From Deltaproteobacteria bacterium (GTDB lineage Bacteria > Desulfobacterota > Desulfuromonadia > Geobacterales > DSM-12255): 11,473 nucleotides of DNA. Below are positions 7,317-11,473 of this stretch, in pieces (positions within the stretch are counted from its first letter, which is position 1; every line of letters begins with the position of its first letter). The stretch lies in assembly GCA_017861215.1 (NCBI GenBank), contig JAGFXN010000032.1, forward strand, positions 1 through 11,473, in the 5' to 3' direction. A program made the position numbers and the translations under genes. The notes under the pieces were generated by a model. It did no database searches, had not been told where the DNA came from, and worked only from the letters and a program-made list of their open reading frames with translations.

Positions 7317-7748
7317 CTACATGCCGTAAAGACGCTGACCATCGAGAATATTGAATCCCTTTGCCTGCAGGGTTGTGATTGCCTTCTCTGTTTCATCAAA
7401 ACGGAAGATGATTACGGCGTTTGCACCGCAGCGCTCTACAAAAGCATACATGTATTCGACGTTAATCGCTGCCGCATCAAGCACGTGCAGAATGCTTGCC
7501 AGTCCGCCCGGCTGATCAGGTACCTCTACAGCAACCACCTCGGTCTTGCTGACGGTAAAACCCCTCCCCTTCAGCGCGGCAATGGCTTTCTCCCGGTCAT
7601 TGACAATCAAGCGGAGAATGCCGAAATCGGAGGTGTCGGCCAACGAGAGTGCCCGGATATTCACCCCGGCATCACCTAGGATTGAGCTGACCTCTGCCAG
7701 CCGTCCTGATTTGTTTTCAATAAATATCGAAATCTGTTCGACTTTCAT
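7317..7748 (-). CDS. Tandem ACT-domain protein, probable amino acid sensor
   Basis: A 143-residue protein consisting only of two ACT domains, at about residues 3-66 and 72-138. Each shows the ligand-loop pattern: N12-K-S-G-R-L17 with GDAGVNIRAL following, and D78-Q-P-G-G-L83 with DAAAINVEYMY following. ACT pairs of this kind bind amino acids at domain interfaces and regulate enzymes or act as stand-alone sensors. No DNA-binding or catalytic domain is attached. The ATG is 9 bp after the paaK stop and has a good GGGGAG site; the stop is 19 bp before the first livK gene. Lying between the aryl-CoA enzymes and the transporter, it could sense an aromatic or branched-chain amino acid and adjust one of these partners. 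That role is inference; the fold call is firm. Confidence 0.9.
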   Translation of the reverse strand: MKVEQISIFIENKSGRLAEVSSILGDAGVNIRALSLADTSDFGILRLIVNDREKAIAALKGRGFTVSKTEVVAVEVPDQPGGLASILHVLDAAAINVEYMYAFVERCGANAVIIFRFDETEKAITTLQAKGFNILDGQRLYGM

Positions 7749-7757
7749 GACTCCCCC

Positions 7758-9065
7758 TTAAAGCTGGCGCTTATCAATAACCCGTTTTGCTTTTCCTTCG
7801 CTCCGCTGGATTGCTTTCGGCTCAACCAGTTTGACGCTGCAGGAAACGCCGAGCATATCCTTGATCTCTTTCTCGATCAGTCTGGCCAGCCGCTGCAGAA
7901 CCTTGATTTCGTCAGAAAAGATCCGTTCATCAACCTCTACCTGAACTTCAAGCGTGTCAAGGTTCTCCTGGCGATCGACAATCAGGAGGTAGTGCGGTTC
8001 GACCCCTTCAATGCCGACCAGAATCGACTCGATTTGTGAAGGGAATACATTTACGCCGCGGATGATCAGCATATCGTCCGAACGGCCGCTGAGGCGGGAT
8101 ATCCTGGCGTGAGTCCTGCCGCAAACGCACGGCTCATAGTTGAGGCTGGTAATATCGCGGGTTCGGTACCTGATGAGCGGTATCCCCTGCTTGGTGATGG
8201 TCGTAATGACCAGTTCACCCTTCTCGCCGGCAGGGAGAACTTCACCGGTAACCGGGTCGATGATCTCGGGAATGAAATGATCCTCCCAGATGTGCAGGCC
8301 GCTTTTGCCTTCAAAGCACTCCTGGGCAACACCCGGTCCCATGATCTCGGAAAGGCCGTATATGTCGAGGGCTGTCAGATTCAGTTTCTCTTCAATCTCC
8401 AGGCGCATCGCCTCCGACCAGGGCTCAGCCCCGAAGATGCCGACGCGCAGCTTCAGCTTACGGAAATCGACACCCGCAGCCAGTGCCTCTTCAGCCATAA
8501 AGAGGGAGTAGGACGGGGTGCAGGTGAGAATGGTGGAGCCGAAATCCTGCATGATCATCAACTGGCGGGCGGTATTGCCGCCGGAGATGGGGATGACCGA
8601 GGCGCCGAGACGCTCCGCACCGTTATGAACGCCGAGGCCACCGGTAAAGAGTCCGTAGCCGTAGGCGTTGTGGATAATATCCCCCTTGTGGGCACCGGCA
8701 GTAACCAGGGTTCTTGCCATCAGGTCGGCCCAGTTTTCTATATCCTTTCTGGTATAGCCGACGACGGTCGGTTTGCCGGTCGTGCCGCTGGAAGCGTGAA
8801 TCCTGACAATTTCCTCCATCGGTGCTGCAAACAGAGCGTACGGATAGGAATCACGCATATCCTGCTTGGTGGTGAACGGCAGTCGCTGCAGGTCGGCAAG
8901 CGTGCACACTGATGCGGGAGTAATGCCTGCCTTGTCAAGAGAAGAACGGTAAAACGGCACGTTACGATAGACTGTCTCGACTGTTGCTTGAAGCCTCTTC
9001 AGCTGCAGCGCTTCCAGAGCGATGCGCGGCAGCGTTTCAAACTCTTCGTTAAAATAGGTAGCCAA
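7758..9065 (-). CDS. paaK: Phenylacetate-CoA ligase family protein (first copy)
   Basis: AMP-forming arylacetate-CoA ligase: arylacetate + ATP + CoA to arylacetyl-CoA + AMP + PPi, cytoplasmic. Numbering is from the proposed TTG start (435 residues, matching the family's roughly 430). The P-loop-like SSGTTGKPT is at 92-100, YGLSE at 236-240, YRTRD at 300-304, the hinge-region GRSDDMLIIRGVNVFPSQIE at 327-346, and the putative catalytic lysine of EGKAKRVID near 425. The start is chosen because AGGAGG (9071-9076) sits 5 nt before the TTG, and the family N-terminus (FNEEFETLPR) begins at residue 5. An in-frame ATG at 9128 would add 21 unfamiliar residues and overlap iorB. Adjacency to iorAB implies that its product is the same arylacetyl-CoA handled by IOR. 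A clear paralogue closes the operon. The exact acid used (phenyl-, hydroxyphenyl- or indoleacetate) is unknown. Confidence 0.9.
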   Translation of the reverse strand: MATYFNEEFETLPRIALEALQLKRLQATVETVYRNVPFYRSSLDKAGITPASVCTLADLQRLPFTTKQDMRDSYPYALFAAPMEEIVRIHASSGTTGKPTVVGYTRKDIENWADLMARTLVTAGAHKGDIIHNAYGYGLFTGGLGVHNGAERLGASVIPISGGNTARQLMIMQDFGSTILTCTPSYSLFMAEEALAAGVDFRKLKLRVGIFGAEPWSEAMRLEIEEKLNLTALDIYGLSEIMGPGVAQECFEGKSGLHIWEDHFIPEIIDPVTGEVLPAGEKGELVITTITKQGIPLIRYRTRDITSLNYEPCVCGRTHARISRLSGRSDDMLIIRGVNVFPSQIESILVGIEGVEPHYLLIVDRQENLDTLEVQVEVDERIFSDEIKVLQRLARLIEKEIKDMLGVSCSVKLVEPKAIQRSEGKAKRVIDKRQL

Positions 9066-9070
9066 CAGCG

Positions 9071-9076
9071 CCTCCT
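9071..9076 (-). promoter_or_regulatory. Ribosome binding site deciding the TTG start of the first paaK
   Basis: On the minus strand a full AGGAGG ends 5 nt before TTG at 9065. No comparable site stands before the in-frame ATG at 9128, which lies inside the end of iorB. The site directly follows a 6-bp inverted repeat (9078-9094). Confidence 0.7.
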
Positions 9077-9077
9077 G

Positions 9078-9094
9078 ATCCTGATAAACAGGAT
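9078..9094 (-). repeat. Small hairpin just upstream of the first paaK ribosome binding site
   Basis: ATCCTG (9078-9083) and CAGGAT (9089-9094) form a 6-bp inverted repeat with a 5-nt AT-rich loop, in the short gap between the iorB stop and the TTG start. It is adjacent to the Shine-Dalgarno without covering it. It could modulate translation but is short enough to be chance. Confidence 0.35.
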
Positions 9095-9099
9095 AAGTA

Positions 9100-9678
9100 C
9101 TAAAGTGTACGTCCAGCCTGAAAAGCACGCAGATTTAACTCCAGAGCCTTGGCCGGCACCATTTTGGCAACCGCCTGCTGCCAGACGGAGACCTCTATCT
9201 GCAGATGCCTGGAGACGGCGCCCAGCAGCACCGTATTGGCCACGCGCGGATTGCCTGTTTCCGTAGCGATCTTCAGCCCGTCGATAAGGGTGAAGTCGTT
9301 GAACCTTGCGGCGATTTTCTCCGGGAGATCGTCGGGATAGCGCTCCTGCCCGAGCAGTACCGACGGCGGCTGAATGCGGAAATCGTTGGCAATGACCTTG
9401 GCCCCGGGACGGAGCAGGTTGAGGTAGCGGTAGGTTTCCAGCAGCTCGAAGCCGAAGAGGATATCCCCCTCCCCTTCAGGCACCACCGGGGAGAAGACCT
9501 CTGTGCCGAAGCGGACGTGGGAAACGACACTGCCGCCGCGTTGCGACATGCCATGGATTTCACTTTTCTTCACGTCAAAGCCGGCATGCATGCACGCTTC
9601 GGCAAGAATCTCGGAAGCAAGCAGAATGCCCTGCCCGCCGACACCTGTCAGCAGAATATTGGTTACCGGAGTACTCAT
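9100..9678 (-). CDS. iorB: Indolepyruvate:ferredoxin oxidoreductase, beta subunit
   Basis: Small subunit of IOR, from the gamma-type domain family of 2-oxoacid:acceptor oxidoreductases; it pairs with IorA to complete the enzyme and is thought to contribute to CoA/2-oxoacid binding. At 192 residues it has the usual length. Family hallmarks are TGVGGQGILLAS (11-22) near the N-terminus and the EIHGMSQRGGSVVSHVRFG stretch (40-58), shared across IorB/PorG proteins. No cysteine cluster is present, as expected because the iron-sulfur sites are in IorA. The ATG is 3 bp after the iorA stop with only a weak Shine-Dalgarno (GCAGG), which suggests translational coupling to iorA and matched synthesis of the two subunits. 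It ends with TAG, 34 bp before the proposed start of the downstream ligase. Confidence 0.95.
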   Translation of the reverse strand: MSTPVTNILLTGVGGQGILLASEILAEACMHAGFDVKKSEIHGMSQRGGSVVSHVRFGTEVFSPVVPEGEGDILFGFELLETYRYLNLLRPGAKVIANDFRIQPPSVLLGQERYPDDLPEKIAARFNDFTLIDGLKIATETGNPRVANTVLLGAVSRHLQIEVSVWQQAVAKMVPAKALELNLRAFQAGRTL

Positions 9679-9681
9679 TGA

Positions 9682-11460
9682 TTATTGTACCTGCCTTATT
9701 GCGTTGAACTTGCAGAGCTGCAGGCACAACTTGCAGCCGGTGCAGAGGAGCGGATCAATGCTCGCCTTCCCTTTTTTACCGTCCGGCTCCGGCAGCCACT
9801 CGATTGCCGGACAGCCGATACGGAGACAGGCCTTGCAGCCGGTACAGTCATTTTCGTCAACAGCCAGCAGCGCAGCCTTGGCAAAACGCTCGTCACCCTT
9901 GATGAGGCAGCAGGGCCTGTTGGTAATGATTACCGAAGGCTCGGGCCGGGCCATTTCCTCAGCGAGCACAGCCGTGGCGGCGTCAAGGTCATACGGGTCG
10001 ACAATTCTGACGTGGCGGATACCGAGAGCGTGACAGAGCTGCGGAATGTTCACCTGGGGTGCTTCGACGCCTGCCAGGGTAAAGCCCGAGGCCGGGTTTT
10101 CCTGCCTGCCGGTCATGGCGGTAATTCTGTTGTCGAGGATGATTACCGTTGCCGGCGCCTTGTTGTAGGCCATCTCCATCAGCGAATTGACGCCGGTGTG
10201 GAGAAAGGTGGAATCGCCGATGACCGCCACTACCCGGCGCTGCTCTGCCGGCGGCAGCGCTCTGACTATCCCGGAGGCGTTGCTGATCGACGCCCCCATG
10301 CAGACGCAGGTATCCATGGCATTGAGCGGCGGCATGAAACCGAGGGTGTAGCAGCCGATATCGCCGGTCACATAGGCGTTGGCCTTGTTGAGGAGGTAGA
10401 AAATTCCCCGGTGCGGACAGCCGGGGCACATGTTCGGCGGCCGCGGGATCAGTTTTTCCGCAGCAGCGGCTGTTGCCGGCAGTTGAGGAATGATGCCGGC
10501 ACCGGCAAAAGCAGCCCGAATCCTTTCCGGAGACAGTTCACCGCAGATTGGAATAATTTCCTTGCCCGTGGCAGCGATCCCCATGGCCCGGACCTGCTCT
10601 TCGATAAAAGGGTCAAGCTCTTCCACCACAAACAGTTGCTGTACCGTTGCAGCAAAGTCACGTATCTTCTGCTTCGGCAACGGATAGACCATGCCGAGCT
10701 TGAGCGTGGACGCGTCGGGAAGAGCTTCACGTACATACTGATAGGTGACGCCGGTGCAGATAATGCCGATATCGGCAGAGCGGAGTTCACTGCGGTTGAT
10801 CGCCCAGCTGTCGCCGTAAGCAGCCAGATCGACTATCCGCTTTTCGACCAGAGGATGCCGGATCCGGGCATTGCCGGGAAGCATGACCAGTTTCGGCGGG
10901 TTTTTCACCAGCTTCGGCTCAGGAAGCCCTGTCACCGGTTCATCAAGAGTGACAATCGATTTACCGTGAGAAATGCGGGTACAGCTGCGGATCATTACCG
11001 GCGTGTCAAATGTTTCGGATAACTCAAAGGCAAGGCGGGTAAAATCCTTGCACTCCTGGGAATCAGCCGGTTCAAGCATCGGGATTTTGGCAAATTTGGC
11101 GTAATTACGGCTGTCCTGCTCGTTCTGAGAAGAGTGCATCTCCGGGTCGTCAGCAGCAATCAGCACCAGACCGCCACCGACCCCGGTGTAGGAAAGAGTG
11201 AAAAGCGGGTCTGCAGCGACATTCACGCCGACATGCTTCATACAGGCGATAGCGCGGGCGCCGCCGAATGAGGCGCCGATAACCACTTCGAGAGCAACTT
11301 TTTCGTTGGGAGCCCAGGAAGAGTCGATACTGCGGTAATTGGTGATATTTTCGAGGATCTCGGTTGAGGGGGTGCCGGGATAGGCGCTTGCCACTTTAAC
11401 ACCGGCTTCAAAGGCTCCACGGGCAATGGCCTCGTTACCGGAGAGAATCTCTTTCATCAT
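9682..11460 (-). CDS. iorA: Indolepyruvate:ferredoxin oxidoreductase, alpha subunit
   Basis: Catalytic subunit of the thiamine diphosphate and iron-sulfur enzyme that oxidatively decarboxylates arylpyruvates (indole-, phenyl-, hydroxyphenylpyruvate) to arylacetyl-CoA with ferredoxin as acceptor, or runs in reverse; cytoplasmic. The 592-residue length is normal for the family. The N-terminal pyrimidine-binding domain starts with SGNEAIARGA (7-16) and AYPGTPSTEI (26-35). The TPP half shows CPGCPHRG (345-352), GDIGCYTLG (366-374), GDSTFLHTG (415-423) and LDNRITAMTG (442-451). The C-terminal ferredoxin domain carries two clusters: C539, C542, C545, C550 (CX2CX2CX4CP) and C573, C576, C579, C583, so two [4Fe-4S] sites are intact. 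The start is one of two adjacent ATGs (11460 or 11457) behind AAGGA; the second gives 591 residues. Its TAA lies 3 bp before iorB. It is the first gene visible, and its promoter is beyond the window edge. Confidence 0.96.
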   Translation of the reverse strand: MMKEILSGNEAIARGAFEAGVKVASAYPGTPSTEILENITNYRSIDSSWAPNEKVALEVVIGASFGGARAIACMKHVGVNVAADPLFTLSYTGVGGGLVLIAADDPEMHSSQNEQDSRNYAKFAKIPMLEPADSQECKDFTRLAFELSETFDTPVMIRSCTRISHGKSIVTLDEPVTGLPEPKLVKNPPKLVMLPGNARIRHPLVEKRIVDLAAYGDSWAINRSELRSADIGIICTGVTYQYVREALPDASTLKLGMVYPLPKQKIRDFAATVQQLFVVEELDPFIEEQVRAMGIAATGKEIIPICGELSPERIRAAFAGAGIIPQLPATAAAAEKLIPRPPNMCPGCPHRGIFYLLNKANAYVTGDIGCYTLGFMPPLNAMDTCVCMGASISNASGIVRALPPAEQRRVVAVIGDSTFLHTGVNSLMEMAYNKAPATVIILDNRITAMTGRQENPASGFTLAGVEAPQVNIPQLCHALGIRHVRIVDPYDLDAATAVLAEEMARPEPSVIITNRPCCLIKGDERFAKAALLAVDENDCTGCKACLRIGCPAIEWLPEPDGKKGKASIDPLLCTGCKLCLQLCKFNAIRQVQ

Positions 11461-11473
11461 TACTGTCCTTCAA

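Noticed and set aside
7298..7399. N-terminal extension of the first LivK to an ATG at 7399
   Set aside because: It would bury the signal peptide behind 34 polar residues and overlaps the ACT gene; the ATG at 7297 has AGGAGGT at ideal spacing.
8109..8912. Open frame of 267 codons on the plus strand opposite the first paaK
   Set aside because: Antisense shadow of a certain gene; similar shadows occur at the matching place of the second paaK (569-895), which shows they follow from shared codon usage.
9066..9128. N-terminal extension of the first PaaK to an ATG at 9128
   Set aside because: It overlaps iorB, has no good ribosome site, and the family N-terminus begins only after the TTG; kept as a testable alternative in the findings.
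9685..11022. Long open frame of 445 codons on the plus strand opposite iorA
   Set aside because: It mirrors the codon structure of iorA, has no recognisable domain or ribosome site, and is the usual antisense shadow of GC-rich coding DNA.
1..11473. tRNA or rRNA genes, or a transposase, inside the window
   Set aside because: Almost all sequence is accounted for by protein genes, and no cloverleaf, rRNA-like or transposase sequence was seen in the gaps.

Overview
The window reads as one polycistronic operon on the minus strand. It runs from iorA at the right edge to a rho-independent terminator near the left edge. In order of transcription: iorA, iorB, an arylacetate-CoA ligase of the PaaK family, a double ACT-domain protein, two tandem LivK-type binding proteins, livH, livM, livG, livF, and a second PaaK-family ligase. 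Nearly all of the DNA is coding, most gaps are 0 to 40 bp, and every gene points the same way. The first gene starts 13 bp from the right edge, so the promoter lies outside the window. The moderately GC-rich coding style, the anaerobic ferredoxin-dependent enzyme and the pairing of iorAB with paaK, ACT and liv genes suggest an anaerobic deltaproteobacterium of the Geobacter/Desulfuromonas type. That assignment is inference from gene content, not a database match.

Right part (about 7317-11460): IorA and IorB form indolepyruvate:ferredoxin oxidoreductase, which interconverts arylpyruvates and arylacetyl-CoA. The adjacent PaaK ligase makes arylacetyl-CoA from free arylacetate using ATP. Next to them is a 143-residue protein made of two ACT domains, a fold that usually binds amino acids.

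Middle part (about 1601-7297): a complete branched-chain/aromatic amino acid-type ABC importer. It has two paralogous periplasmic binding proteins, two permeases and two ATPases. A strong stem-loop sits between the binding-protein genes and the permease genes, where differential mRNA stability is often set.

Left part (1-1600): a small heptamer-repeat hairpin overlaps the 3' end of livF and fills the gap before the second paaK, which is followed by a clear terminator. The outermost 134 bp hold no gene but two further perfect inverted repeats.

Taken together, the genes could import an aromatic amino acid or arylacetate, activate arylacetate to its CoA ester, and link it reversibly to the arylpyruvate and hence the aromatic amino acid. 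Direction (salvage by reductive carboxylation or degradation) and exact substrate cannot be read from sequence. All protein families here are known. The less ordinary points are the repeat-derived end of LivF, the two ligases bracketing one operon, the altered ABC signature of LivG, and the hairpins in the non-coding gaps.
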